64,000 nucleotides of DNA from Shinella sp032095155 (GTDB lineage Bacteria > Pseudomonadota > Alphaproteobacteria > Rhizobiales > Rhizobiaceae): positions 1 to 64,000 of the forward strand of contig NZ_JBLZPK010000008.1 of assembly GCF_049199905.1 (NCBI RefSeq), given 5' to 3'. A program made the position numbers and the translations under genes. The notes below the pieces were generated by a model. The model saw only the letters and a program-made list of their open reading frames with translations. It was not told where the DNA came from and searched no databases. This document shows positions 1-9,767 of this stretch, one piece after another (the stretch's first letter is position 1; each line of letters starts with the position of its first letter).

Positions 1-1
1 C

Positions 2-1210
<1,209 letters not shown>

Positions 1211-1261
1211 GAGTGGGCCTGTAAAGATCAGCGCCGCCAAGCGGCCGCAAGGGAGGTAATC

Positions 1262-2281
1262 ATGAGCACGAATTCCGCCGCGCAGGCTCAAGGCGCCGCG
1301 CAGAAATCTGCGCGCCGGCTCCCGCCGGAACTCAACATCTTTCTCGTCCTCATCGGCATCGCGCTGGTTTACGAAATCCTCGGCTGGATTTTCGTCGGCC
1401 AGAGCTTCCTGATGAACCCGCAGCGCCTGACGATCATCATCCTGCAGGTCTCGGTCATCGGCATCATCGCCGTCGGCGTGACGCAGGTCATCATCACCGG
1501 CGGCATCGATCTGTCGTCCGGCTCGGTCGTCGGCATGACGGCGATGTTCACCGCCTCCCTGGCGCAAGCCTCCACCTGGCCCCGCGCGCTCTATCCCTCA
1601 CTGACGGACATGCCGGTCATCGTGCCGGTCCTGCTCGGCATCGGCGTCGGCCTGCTCGCCGGCTTCATCAACGGCCAGCTCATCGCCAAGACGAAGATCC
1701 CGCCCTTCATCGCCACGCTCGGCATGATGGTCTCGGCCCGCGGCATCTCCAAGTGGTACACGAAGGGTCAGCCGGTTTCGGGCCTCACGGAACAGTTCAA
1801 CTTCATCGGCACCGGCATCTGGCCCGTCGTGATCTTCCTCGTCGTCGCGGTCATCTTCCACATCGCGCTGCGCTACACCCGCTACGGCAAGTTCACCTAT
1901 GCGATCGGCGCCAATGTGCAGGCCGCCCGCGTCTCGGGTATCAATGTCGAAGCCCATCTGGTGAAGGTCTATGCCATTGCCGGTGCGCTCGCAGGGCTTG
2001 CCGGCGTCGTCACCGCCGCCCGCGCCCAGACCGCCCAGGCCGGCATGGGCGTGATGTACGAACTCGACGCCATCGCCGCGACCGTTATTGGCGGCACCTC
2101 GCTTGCCGGCGGTGTCGGTCGTATCACCGGTACGGTCATCGGCACTATCATCCTCGGCGTCATGACCTCGGGCTTTACCTTCCTGCGCGTCGATGCTTTC
2201 TACCAGGAGATCGTCAAGGGCGTGATCATCGTGGCCGCCGTCGTCGTCGACGTCTACCGCCAGAAGAAGCGCAAGACGTGA
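1262..2281 (+). CDS. iatP: Sugar (probably myo-inositol) ABC transporter permease
   Basis: Inner-membrane permease of the RbsC/BPD_transp_2 family, 339 residues, with about 8-10 hydrophobic segments after a short polar N-terminus. Family landmarks visible are TGGIDLSSGS near residue 80 and AATVIGGTSLAGGVG near residue 275. The ATG follows a strong GGGAGGT ribosome site. It forms one transcription unit with the ATPase upstream and inositol dehydrogenase downstream. Substrate is inferred only from that neighbour; ribose or another monosaccharide cannot be excluded. Confidence 0.87.
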   Translation: MSTNSAAQAQGAAQKSARRLPPELNIFLVLIGIALVYEILGWIFVGQSFLMNPQRLTIIILQVSVIGIIAVGVTQVIITGGIDLSSGSVVGMTAMFTASLAQASTWPRALYPSLTDMPVIVPVLLGIGVGLLAGFINGQLIAKTKIPPFIATLGMMVSARGISKWYTKGQPVSGLTEQFNFIGTGIWPVVIFLVVAVIFHIALRYTRYGKFTYAIGANVQAARVSGINVEAHLVKVYAIAGALAGLAGVVTAARAQTAQAGMGVMYELDAIAATVIGGTSLAGGVGRITGTVIGTIILGVMTSGFTFLRVDAFYQEIVKGVIIVAAVVVDVYRQKKRKT

Positions 2282-2385
2282 CCAAACCCTCGCGGTTCGC
2301 CGCGGCGCTTTTGCGGGGCGAGCGCATCGCCCCGCCCCTCCTCCCGCATGGTCCCCAAGCGTGCGGCTTATTTGAGAGAATGAAG

Positions 2386-3378
2386 ATGACTGTGAGATTT
2401 GGTCTTCTCGGCGCCGGCCGCATCGGCAAGGTCCACGCCAAGGCCGTGACCGGCAATCCCGACGCCGTGCTCGTCGCCGTCGCCGACGCCTTCCCGGCCG
2501 CCGCCGACGCCATCGCCAAGCAATATGGCTGCGAAGTCCGCACCATCGAGGCGATCGAAGCCGCCAAGGATATCGACGCCGTCGTGATCTGCACGCCGAC
2601 CGACACCCATGCCGACCTCATCGAGCGTTTCTCCCGTGCCGGCAAGGCGATCTTCTGCGAAAAGCCGATCGACCTCGACGTTGACCGCGTGCGCGCCTGC
2701 ATGAAGGTGGTGGAGGAAACCAAGGGCAAATTGATGGTCGGCTTCAACCGCCGTTTCGACCCCCACTTCATGGCCGTCCGCAAGGCCATCGACGACGGCA
2801 AGATCGGCGACGTCGAGATGGTCACCATCACCTCCCGCGACCCCGGCGCGCCCCCGGTCGATTACATCAAGCGCTCGGGCGGCATCTTCCGCGACATGAC
2901 GATCCACGACTTCGACATGGCCCGCTTCCTGCTCGGTGAAGAGGTCGTCTCGGTCTCGGCCACCGCCGCCGTTCTGGTCGATCCTGATATCGGCAAGGCC
3001 GGCGACTATGACAGCGTCTCGGTCATCCTGCAGACCAAGTCGGGCAAGCAGGCTGTCATCTCCAATTCGCGCCGCGCCACCTATGGCTACGACCAGCGCA
3101 TCGAAGTGCACGGCTCCAAGGGCGTCGTCTCCGCCGAAAACCAGCGGCCGGTCTCCATCGAGATCGCCAATGGCGACGGCTACACCCGCCCGCCGCTGCA
3201 TGATTTCTTCATGACCCGCTACACGGCAGCCTACGCCAACGAGATCGCAGCCTTCGTCGCCGCAATCGAAAAGGGTGCCGCCATCACCCCCTCCGGCGCC
3301 GACGGCCTCGCCGCCCTGGCGCTAGCCGACGCCGCCGTGAAATCCGTCGAGGAAAAGCGCCAGATCTCCGTCGCCTGA
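2386..3378 (+). CDS. iolG: Inositol 2-dehydrogenase (Gfo/Idh/MocA family)
   Basis: Oxidises myo-inositol to 2-keto-myo-inositol (scyllo-inosose) with NAD, the first step of inositol catabolism, in the cytoplasm. It has 330 residues, the usual family length. The N-terminal Rossmann motif is GLLGAGRIGKVHAKAV, followed by EKPIDLD with the conserved EKP lysine and a DMTIHDFDMARF segment carrying the catalytic Asp/His. The frame stays open far upstream, but protein similarity begins at MTVRFG and GAGAG lies 6 bases before the ATG at 2386; an in-frame ATG at 2380 would leave no ribosome-site spacing. It is last in the inositol transport unit and is followed by a terminator. Confidence 0.88.
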   Translation: MTVRFGLLGAGRIGKVHAKAVTGNPDAVLVAVADAFPAAADAIAKQYGCEVRTIEAIEAAKDIDAVVICTPTDTHADLIERFSRAGKAIFCEKPIDLDVDRVRACMKVVEETKGKLMVGFNRRFDPHFMAVRKAIDDGKIGDVEMVTITSRDPGAPPVDYIKRSGGIFRDMTIHDFDMARFLLGEEVVSVSATAAVLVDPDIGKAGDYDSVSVILQTKSGKQAVISNSRRATYGYDQRIEVHGSKGVVSAENQRPVSIEIANGDGYTRPPLHDFFMTRYTAAYANEIAAFVAAIEKGAAITPSGADGLAALALADAAVKSVEEKRQISVA

Positions 3379-3404
3379 CGGATCAGAGCTCCCAAGGCAA
3401 CTGG

Positions 3405-3433
3405 CCGGGCGATGATATCGCCCGGTCTTTTTT
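3405..3433 (+). terminator. Rho-independent terminator after iolG
   Basis: Perfect 8-bp stem CCGGGCGA / TCGCCCGG with a 5-base loop, followed by TCTTTTTT. It lies 27 bases after the iolG stop and closes the inositol transcription unit. Confidence 0.9.
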
Positions 3434-3545
3434 GTGAGCAGTTGGCGGGGTGCAAGGTCCTCGCAACCGCCGCCCAGTTCTGCCCGCAAGATGCCCGTTC
3501 AAGACGATGAGAAAAGCCGTTTAGTACCGGCCTGTCGCTTTGGTA

Positions 3546-3656
3546 TCACTGGATAATGCACGTACCCGGCCAATCACGGCAGGAGTGTCGCGCACATCCT
3601 GTCGTGGAAAGACCGACAGCAATAAGGCCGATAATGACAGCGATCTTTCGAAGCAT
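3546..3656 (-). CDS. Small lipoprotein-like peptide, 36 residues
   Basis: Short ORF read on the minus strand. It starts MLRKIAVIIGLIAVGLSTTG, followed by a cysteine at residue 21, a charged tail with further cysteines at 26 and 33, and a TGA stop. The ATG has an AGGA ribosome site 7 bases upstream. A positively charged start, a hydrophobic stretch and a cysteine at the end of it resemble entericidin-type small lipoproteins, but the lipobox (STTGC) is weak because the -3 residue is Thr rather than Leu. It lies just downstream of tRNA-Arg in the same direction. No family can be named; coding is inferred from the signal-like N-terminus and the ribosome site. Confidence 0.5.
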   Translation of the reverse strand: MLRKIAVIIGLIAVGLSTTGCARHSCRDWPGTCIIQ

Positions 3657-3710
3657 GGTATTATCCTCACGGATGGCGTGGTCAAAGGCCCGCAAATCGT
3701 TGAGAGAAAA

Positions 3711-3787
3711 TGGCGCACCCGACAGGATTCGAACCTGTGACCTTTGGAATCGGAATCCAACACTCTATCCAGCTGAGCTACGGGTGC
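3711..3787 (-). tRNA. tRNA-Arg (anticodon CCG)
   Basis: The minus strand folds as a complete cloverleaf: acceptor arm GCACCCG / CGGGTGC, D-arm with AGCTCAGCTGG, anticodon stem TTGGA / TCCAA enclosing TTCCGAT (anticodon CCG, codon CGG), T-arm with GGTTCGAATCC, discriminator G and an encoded CCA end. Length is 77 bases. Confidence 0.97.
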
Positions 3788-3902
3788 ATCCCAAAGCGAT
3801 GACTCGCCTGTCCGATGGAAGGGTCTTAGCCCAGGTGCGGGCGGGCTTCAATCGGGAAATTGTTGAAAGAGGCGCTGTTTTTGTTTTGCGAGGGCAGATC
3901 CC

Positions 3903-3938
3903 TGGAAACAAGAGAGCCGCCGGGGATGCCGGCGGCTC
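3903..3938 (-). terminator. Terminator of the xylose transport operon
   Basis: Inverted repeat GAGCCGCCGG / CCGGCGGCTC at 3914-3938 with a short loop, followed on the minus strand by TCTTGTTT. It lies about 20 bases beyond the xylG stop. Confidence 0.75.
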
Positions 3939-3959
3939 GTTTTGGGTCTGGCCGTGCGA

Positions 3960-4748
3960 TCAAGCCGTCTGCATGGCGCCGGGGCCGGGAATGGCCTTGG
4001 GCGGCACCTTGCCGAGGATGATCATGCCGAGCACTTCGTCCTTCGTCACGTCTTCGGTGCGGGCGTGGCCGACGACCTGGCCGTTCTTCATGACCGAGAC
4101 GCGATCCGCGAGGTCGAAGACGTCGTGGATGTCGTGGCTGATCAGGAAGATGCCGATGCCTTCCTTCTTCAGCTGCTTGATCAGCTCGCCGACCTGCGCC
4201 GTTTCCTGGGGCCCAAGCGCTGCTGTCGGCTCGTCCATGATCAGGATGCGCGCATTGAAGAGGATGGCGCGGGCGATCGCCACCGACTGCCGCTGGCCGC
4301 CGGAGAGCGCCTTCACCGGCTCCTTGAAGCGCTGGAAGTTCGGGTTGAGGCGACCCATCACCTCGCGGGTCTTGGCTTCCATCGCGACGTCGTCGAGCGT
4401 ACCCCAGGGGGTCCTGAGCTCGCGGCCGAGATAGAGGTTGGCAGCGGCGTCGACATTGTCGGCGACGGCGAGGGTCTGGTAGATCGTCTCGATGCCGTAT
4501 TTCTTGGCGTCGCGTGGATTGCCGATGTCGGCAGGCTCGCCATTGATCAGGATCTCGCCGCCATCGCGCTTGTAGGCGCCGGAGAGTATCTTGATCAGCG
4601 TCGACTTGCCGGCACCGTTGTGACCGAGAAGGGCGACGACCTCGCCGGGATAGAGATCGACCGAGGCATTGTCCACGGCATGGATGCCGCCGAAGGAGAT
4701 GGAGATGTTCTTCAGCTCCACAAGGGGCGTACGGGTGGTGTCCGTCAT
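3960..4748 (-). CDS. xylG: Xylose-type ABC transporter ATPase, single domain
   Basis: Drives D-xylose or related sugar uptake. It has 262 residues: Walker A GHNGAGKST at 42-50, signature LSGGQ at 148-152, Walker B ILIMDEP near 168-174, and an H-loop in ISHDIHD. E. coli XylG is a fused double-domain protein of about 510 residues; this one carries one domain and presumably acts as a homodimer, as in FrcA-type rhizobial transporters. A GAGGAG ribosome site precedes the ATG. It is last in the minus-strand order xylF, xylH, xylG, 14 bases after the frame of xylH ends, and is followed by a terminator. The substrate is inferred from the XylF- and XylH-like partners. Confidence 0.87.
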   Translation of the reverse strand: MTDTTRTPLVELKNISISFGGIHAVDNASVDLYPGEVVALLGHNGAGKSTLIKILSGAYKRDGGEILINGEPADIGNPRDAKKYGIETIYQTLAVADNVDAAANLYLGRELRTPWGTLDDVAMEAKTREVMGRLNPNFQRFKEPVKALSGGQRQSVAIARAILFNARILIMDEPTAALGPQETAQVGELIKQLKKEGIGIFLISHDIHDVFDLADRVSVMKNGQVVGHARTEDVTKDEVLGMIILGKVPPKAIPGPGAMQTA

Positions 4749-4762
4749 TGGTCCAACTCCTC

Positions 4763-6076
4763 TTACTTGGCGCGAGCCCGGTAGACCGTGTCGAGCCAGA
4801 CGGCGACGACCAGGACCATACCGACCACGATGCGCTGGAACGGGGTGTCGATGCCGACCAGCACCATGCCCGATTGCAGCGATTGCATGACGAGGGCGCC
4901 AAGCATGGCGCCAGCGATTGTGCCCATGCCGCCCGCCAGCGACGTGCCGCCGATCACGGCGGCCGCGATCGTGTAGAGCTCGTCGAGCTCGCCCTGCGCA
5001 TTGGTCGCGGCATTGAGGCGGGCGGTGGAGATGGCGGCGGCGATGGCGCAGAGAATGCCCATCAGCGCGAAGATCTTGACGGTGACCCAGCGGGTCTTGA
5101 TGCCGGCAAGTTCCGCTGCCTCGGGGTTACCGCCGAGCGCGAAGACGTAACGGCCGAAGCGCAGGCGCGTCGAGATGAAGGTCATGACTATGCCGACGAC
5201 GATGGCGATCAGCACCGGCACGGCGATGCCGTGCGGAATGAACAGGCCACCCTCCGGCCAGGCGATGCCGTTGGCATCCGCGAACTTGCGGGCGATGGCG
5301 ACGGGCCAGGGATAGGAGTTGACGATCAAGACGGCGCCGAGCACCAGCGCGCAGCCGATGGCGACGAGGAAATATTCCGCCCACATCGGGCGCAGCGGAA
5401 AGCCGAAGCGCTTGCGTTGCTTGCGGGAGTTGGCAATCGTCGCGACGATGGCCGCGCAGGCGAGCGCGCCGACGATCCAGCTGGCCGTCGCGCCGATCGA
5501 ACCCTCGGTGCCGCCGCCCATCAGGCGGAAGGTGGCATCCATCGGGGCGACGGTACGGCCGCTGGTGACGAACCAGGTCGCGCCGCGCCAGACGAGCAGG
5601 CCGCCGAGCGTGACGATGAAGGAGGGCACGTTGAGGAAGGCGATGATCGAGCCGTGCAGCGCGCCGATCGCGGCACCGAGCAGCAGGCCGCAGGCGAGCG
5701 TGACGATCCAGATCGCCGGATGATTGAAGCCGAGCAGCTGCGGCAGGAGTTCTGCCTGCAGCACGCCCATGCTCATGCCGACGAAGCCGAGGATGGAACC
5801 GACCGAAAGGTCGATGTTGCGCGTGACGATGACGAGCACCATGCCGGTCGCCATGACGGCGACGGAGGCGGTCTGGACCGAGAGGTTCCAGAGGTTGCGG
5901 GGCGTGAGGAACAGGCCGCCGGACAGGATGTTGAAGCCGATCCAGATGATCAGCAGCGCGCCGACCATGCCGAGCAGGCGCGTGTCGATTTCGGTGGCGC
6001 GGAAGAAGCGCTTCACCGGGTTCTCGCTTGCCGATCGCGCGCGATTGGCAGATGCGGTCGTCGTGATGTCGGCCAT
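4763..6076 (-). CDS. xylH: Xylose-type ABC transporter permease
   Basis: Membrane permease of the RbsC/XylH family, about 437 residues, longer than RbsC because of an extra central membrane segment, as in XylH. Motifs include VTRNIDLSVGS near residue 85 and AAAVIGGTSLAGGMG near 385. The frame extends to a GTG at 6094, but the ATG at 6076 has GGGGGA at a normal distance and the family similarity starts with MADI. It lies 171 bases after xylF, an interval containing a strong hairpin, and 14 bases before xylG. Confidence 0.88.
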   Translation of the reverse strand: MADITTTASANRARSASENPVKRFFRATEIDTRLLGMVGALLIIWIGFNILSGGLFLTPRNLWNLSVQTASVAVMATGMVLVIVTRNIDLSVGSILGFVGMSMGVLQAELLPQLLGFNHPAIWIVTLACGLLLGAAIGALHGSIIAFLNVPSFIVTLGGLLVWRGATWFVTSGRTVAPMDATFRLMGGGTEGSIGATASWIVGALACAAIVATIANSRKQRKRFGFPLRPMWAEYFLVAIGCALVLGAVLIVNSYPWPVAIARKFADANGIAWPEGGLFIPHGIAVPVLIAIVVGIVMTFISTRLRFGRYVFALGGNPEAAELAGIKTRWVTVKIFALMGILCAIAAAISTARLNAATNAQGELDELYTIAAAVIGGTSLAGGMGTIAGAMLGALVMQSLQSGMVLVGIDTPFQRIVVGMVLVVAVWLDTVYRARAK

Positions 6077-6182
6077 GGTTTGCCGTTCCCCCACTTTTGT
6101 TGAACGTGTCGTCCGGGCGTCCAGATCTCTCCGGTCCGAGGATGTGTCGTCGCATCATCCTCCGCCCGCTGCCCATCTTGCG

Positions 6183-6215
6183 CAAGCGCCGCAACGGAAG
6201 CCGCTGCGGCGCTTG
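6183..6215 (-). other. Intercistronic hairpin between xylF and xylH
   Basis: Perfect 11-bp inverted repeat CAAGCGCCGCA / TGCGGCGCTTG with an 11-base loop and no T-run on the minus strand. A stable hairpin just after a binding-protein gene usually protects the upstream message and lets the binding protein be made in excess over the permease. That role is inferred. Confidence 0.7.
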
Positions 6216-6247
6216 TCGATGGTCAGGTCAGTACCGGATGGCGTTCC

Positions 6248-7291
6248 TCAGTTGCAGGCTGCAACGGAGCCGGCGGCAACACCCTGGCAAGCCGTTTCCT
6301 TGGAAATCCAGCCGGCGTCGATGACGACGTTCAGGTTGTCCTTGGTGATCGGCAGCGGTGCGAGGAAGACCGACTTCATCTCGACGCCCTTCGGGCCGCC
6401 GTTGAAGGTGGTGACACCTTCGATGTCATCCATGGTCTTGCCGCTGGCGAGCGTGGCTGCGATTTCCGCAGCGCGCTTGCCGAGTTCACGGCTATCCTTC
6501 CAGACCGAGACGGTCTGGGTGCCGAGAGCGACGCGGTTCAGCGCGGCGTGGTCGGCGTCCTGGCCCGAGACCGGGACGGAGCCGGCAAGGCCCTGTGCCG
6601 TGAGTGCCGCGATCGCGCCGCCGGCCGTGCCGTCGTTGGACGCGACGACAGCGTCGACCTTGTTGTCGTTCGCCGTCAGGAACTGTTCCATGTTCTTCTG
6701 GGCGTTTTCCGGCTTCCAGCCGTCGGTATAGGCTTCACCAACGTTCTTGATCTTGCCGGCGTCGATCGCTTCCTTAAGCACTTCCTGCTGACCAGCGAAG
6801 AGGAAGTCGGCGTTCGGGTCGGACGACGAGCCCTTGATGAAGACGTAGTTGCCTTCCGGCTTCACCTTGAACACTTCGCGGGCCTGCATGCGGCCGACTT
6901 CCTTGTTGTCGAAGGTGATGTAGAAGGCAGCCGGGTTTTCGATCAGGCGGTCGTAGCCGACGACCGGAATGCCTTCAGCGGCCGCCTTTTCGATGGCCGG
7001 GCCGATGGCTTCCGAATCCTGGGCGAGAACAATGATGGCATTGGCGCCCTGGGCGATCAGCGACTCGACGTCGGTCAGCTGCTTGGCGGCAGAAGACTGG
7101 GCGTCAGCGGAAATGTACTTGTCGCCGGAGGCTTCGAGAGCGGCCTTGATGGCAGCTTCGTCGGTTTTCCAGCGCTCTTCCTGGAAGTTCGACCAGGAAA
7201 CGCCGACCGTGAGATCCTTGGCGTGCGCAATACCGGAATGCAGGGAAACGATGATGGCAGCCCCTGCCATCAGCTTGAAAACGGACTTCAT
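6248..7291 (-). CDS. xylF: Periplasmic xylose-binding protein
   Basis: Captures the sugar in the periplasm for XylH/XylG. It has 347 residues: signal peptide MKSVFKLMAGAAIIVSLHSG ending near AHA, then a Peripla_BP_4 domain. The segments ERWKTDEAAIKAALEASGDK, VVASNDGTAGGAIAALTAQG and PVSGQDADHAALNRVALGTQ follow E. coli XylF closely. The frame is open further upstream, but a strong GGGAGGA ribosome site and the signal peptide fix the start at 7291. It is first in the operon and divergent from a ROK regulator. Confidence 0.9.
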   Translation of the reverse strand: MKSVFKLMAGAAIIVSLHSGIAHAKDLTVGVSWSNFQEERWKTDEAAIKAALEASGDKYISADAQSSAAKQLTDVESLIAQGANAIIVLAQDSEAIGPAIEKAAAEGIPVVGYDRLIENPAAFYITFDNKEVGRMQAREVFKVKPEGNYVFIKGSSSDPNADFLFAGQQEVLKEAIDAGKIKNVGEAYTDGWKPENAQKNMEQFLTANDNKVDAVVASNDGTAGGAIAALTAQGLAGSVPVSGQDADHAALNRVALGTQTVSVWKDSRELGKRAAEIAATLASGKTMDDIEGVTTFNGGPKGVEMKSVFLAPLPITKDNLNVVIDAGWISKETACQGVAAGSVAACN

Positions 7292-7396
7292 ATTATCCTC
7301 CCAAGTGAACACCGGCCGCCTGGACGAACCTCCCGCCCAATCAACGGCCAGCCACGATAACACTGTCTTGATGCTCCTCCCGGTGTGCCGGGACTT

Positions 7397-7417
7397 TTTT
7401 CTCGACAGTCGAGAAAA
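7397..7417. promoter_or_regulatory. 21-bp perfect palindrome, candidate ROK operator
   Basis: Arms TTTTCTCGAC and GTCGAGAAAA flank a single A. It lies between xylF and the divergent ROK regulator, about 105 bases from the xylF start and 118 from the regulator start. Its position and A/T-flanked symmetry fit a ROK/XylR operator that represses both genes until the sugar is present. The palindrome is seen, the binding protein is inferred. Confidence 0.75.
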
Positions 7418-7534
7418 TAAATGTCAGAACTTTTCCAGGCTGTCAACATGGCTTTAAAGGCCTTGAATGACAGCGTGACTGATGCTTTGGGAGGGGCATG
7501 GGTTGCAGCCTGTGAAAGCGAGCGGAAACAACAG

Positions 7535-8755
7535 ATGCTGGTGAAATCGAGCACGGAGCTTGTGCGTCAGCAGAACAGCGCGCTCGTGCTTGCCTCGCTG
7601 CGCCGGCACGGCCCCCTTGCCCACACGGATATGTCCCAGCACACCGGCCTCGCCTCGGCGACGATCTCGGCGATCACCGCTGAACTGGAAAAGGCAGAGG
7701 TGCTGGAACGGCGCGAGCAGCAGGCGTCGGTCTCGCGCGGCCGGCCACGCGTCATCTTCGGCCAACGGCGCGATGCCGGTTATCTCGTCACCGTGCGCAT
7801 CTCCTCCGACGTCGTGCAATATTCGCTGGCCGATTATGGCGGCACGCTGCTCGACCGGTTCGAGGAACCGCGCAACCACGCCGACACCGCCACCCAGCCC
7901 TTCGCGGACGCCTTCGTGGCGGCGCTGGAAAAACTGGTGGCGCGCTCGCGCATCACGCGGGAGCGGGTTCTCGTCGTCTCGATCAGCAGCAAGGGATTGG
8001 TCGATCCGGCAGCGGCAAAACTTGTCTGGTCTCCGGTCTTTGGCGCGCAGCAGGTGGATTTCGCCGCCCTGCTCGCACCGCACTGGCAGGCGAAGATCCT
8101 CATCAGCAACGAGACGCTGCTCGTCGCCCATGCCATGGCGCTGCGCATGGAAAAGGCTGATGTGAAGAACCTCCAGGCGGTCGCAGCCCTGTCGCTCGGC
8201 CACAGCATCGGGCTTGGCATCGCCCGCTTCGAACGCACCGGCGAGCTGACCGTCACCGCCCCCAATTTCGGGCACATGCTGAATTCGTCGGATGGCAAGC
8301 TGTGTCGCTGCGGCTCGCAGGGCTGCATCGAGGCCTCCGCCGGTTTTTACGGCATCCTGCGCACCGCCTTCGAAGTGCCGCCGGATACGATCCCGGCGAA
8401 ATTCGTGCCGCTTGCCGAAATGGACAAGATCGCGCTGCGCGCCCGCCAGGGCCACCGCATGTCGGAATATGCCTTCCGCCAGGCCGGGCTTGCGCTCGGC
8501 CAGGGCCTGTCGCGCATGGTGAGCCTCTACGAGAACATGCCTATCGCCATCACGGGTCCCGGCACGCGCTATTTCGATCTCCTCCAGCGCGGCCTCGAAG
8601 AGGGGCTTGCCCAGTCGCAGCAGGTGCGCCTCTTCGGTGCGCCGCCTATAACAGTCGTTCCCGAGGAGGCGACGCTGGTGCTGGAAGGCCATCTCGACCG
8701 GGCGCTGGCCGAGATGGACCACGACATCATCGCGGCGCGGACGGCAGGCGACTGA
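7535..8755 (+). CDS. ROK family transcriptional regulator of the xyl operon
   Basis: Sugar-responsive repressor, 406 residues. An N-terminal winged helix-turn-helix (about 20-75; SQHTGLASATISAITAELEK) is followed by a ROK domain with the zinc site CRCGSQGCIE and an ASAG segment. The frame is open to 7421, but the upstream part has no family similarity and MLVKSSTELVRQQN is the likely start; its ribosome site is weak (GCGGAA). It is divergent from xylF across a palindromic operator candidate, the arrangement expected of a local xylose regulator. Confidence 0.85.
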   Translation: MLVKSSTELVRQQNSALVLASLRRHGPLAHTDMSQHTGLASATISAITAELEKAEVLERREQQASVSRGRPRVIFGQRRDAGYLVTVRISSDVVQYSLADYGGTLLDRFEEPRNHADTATQPFADAFVAALEKLVARSRITRERVLVVSISSKGLVDPAAAKLVWSPVFGAQQVDFAALLAPHWQAKILISNETLLVAHAMALRMEKADVKNLQAVAALSLGHSIGLGIARFERTGELTVTAPNFGHMLNSSDGKLCRCGSQGCIEASAGFYGILRTAFEVPPDTIPAKFVPLAEMDKIALRARQGHRMSEYAFRQAGLALGQGLSRMVSLYENMPIAITGPGTRYFDLLQRGLEEGLAQSQQVRLFGAPPITVVPEEATLVLEGHLDRALAEMDHDIIAARTAGD

Positions 8756-8761
8756 CCGGCT

Positions 8762-9670
8762 TCACACGCGCAGCGCGCCCTGTTTGGCATAGCGCCCCGG
8801 CGGCTGGCCGACATGGCGGGTAAAGGCGGTGCTGAAGGTGCTAGCCGAGCCATAGCCGACGCGCTCGGCAACCTCGGCGATATCGGCCTCCCGGCGGCGC
8901 AGAAGGTCCTTGGCGAGCGCCATTCGCCAGCCCATGAGATATTCCATCGGCGCCACGCCGACATGGCGCGAGAAGCGCTCGAAGAACGAGGAGCGGGAGA
9001 GTGCCGAGGCCTTGGCAAGCTCGGCCATCGTCCAGGCGCGGGCGGGGTCGCCATGCATCTGACGCAGGGATTCGGCCAGGCGCGCGTCGCCGAGCCCACG
9101 CAGCAGGCCGGCCGGCGCATCCCGCGACGGCACCAGCCGCAGTGCCTCGACCAGCACGATTTCGACCAGCCGCGTGAGCACGAGATCGCGGCCGGGCCGA
9201 TCCGAAGCCGCCTCCTCGATCAGCAGCCCGACCAAAGGCGATAGCCGCTCGACGCCACGGACATGCACCTGCCCCGGCAAAAGCGAGACCAGCAGCCCGG
9301 AATCCTCGCCCTCAAAGATGAAATAGCCGCCGAGAATGCGAACGTCCGGCGGCCCATCCTGACTTCCATGGCGAACTTCGCCGGCCGCCAGCGCGGCAGC
9401 ATGCGGATCGATGACCTGCGGCCGGACCGGCTCGAAACCCGTCATCGTAAAACCCGGTGTCTTCGGTAGGAGGACAAAATCCCCGCCCTGAAGCATCAAT
9501 TCGGGCTGCCCATCCACAGCGAGGCGGCAGGCGCCCTCGATCACGATGGCAAAACTCGGATGGCCGAAATCCGTATAACGCACACCCCAGCGCCCTGCCC
9601 CGCTGATGCCCTTGGTGAACACCGCCTGGGGACGCAGCAGTCCGATGATTTCGGAGAGTGGATCGACCAT
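8762..9670 (-). CDS. AraC family transcriptional regulator
   Basis: 302 residues. The N-terminal half is a cupin-like sensor domain with GGDFVLLPKTPGF and RVEAEL-type segments (AraC_binding/cupin_6 group). The C-terminal pair of helix-turn-helices covers about 210-300 (MAELAKASALSRSSFFERFS, then VAERVGYGSASTFSTAFTRH). Its stop lies 6 bases from the ROK gene stop (convergent). It is divergent from a short-chain dehydrogenase, which it probably controls. Confidence 0.88.
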   Translation of the reverse strand: MVDPLSEIIGLLRPQAVFTKGISGAGRWGVRYTDFGHPSFAIVIEGACRLAVDGQPELMLQGGDFVLLPKTPGFTMTGFEPVRPQVIDPHAAALAAGEVRHGSQDGPPDVRILGGYFIFEGEDSGLLVSLLPGQVHVRGVERLSPLVGLLIEEAASDRPGRDLVLTRLVEIVLVEALRLVPSRDAPAGLLRGLGDARLAESLRQMHGDPARAWTMAELAKASALSRSSFFERFSRHVGVAPMEYLMGWRMALAKDLLRRREADIAEVAERVGYGSASTFSTAFTRHVGQPPGRYAKQGALRV

Positions 9671-9695
9671 TTTCGGACTTTAGCAAACAAAATAT

Positions 9696-9748
9696 GGATC
9701 ATCAATCGTATTTAGTCCGGATACGACGCGCTAGATTGGGATCATCAA
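9696..9748. promoter_or_regulatory. Direct repeats, candidate AraC-type operator
   Basis: The 10-base word GGATCATCAA occurs at 9696-9705 and again at 9739-9748, 43 bases apart (about four helical turns), inside the 97-base gap between the AraC regulator and the dehydrogenase. An inverted pair CGGACT (9674-9679) / AGTCCG (9714-9719) overlaps it. AraC proteins typically bind direct repeats on one DNA face. Confidence 0.5.
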
Positions 9749-9767
9749 CACAACAGGAAATAATCCC

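Noticed and set aside
4748..6103. Long plus-strand ORF opposite xylH
   Set aside because: Shadow ORF rich in Asp, Gly and Arg; xylH has the membrane-permease sequence.
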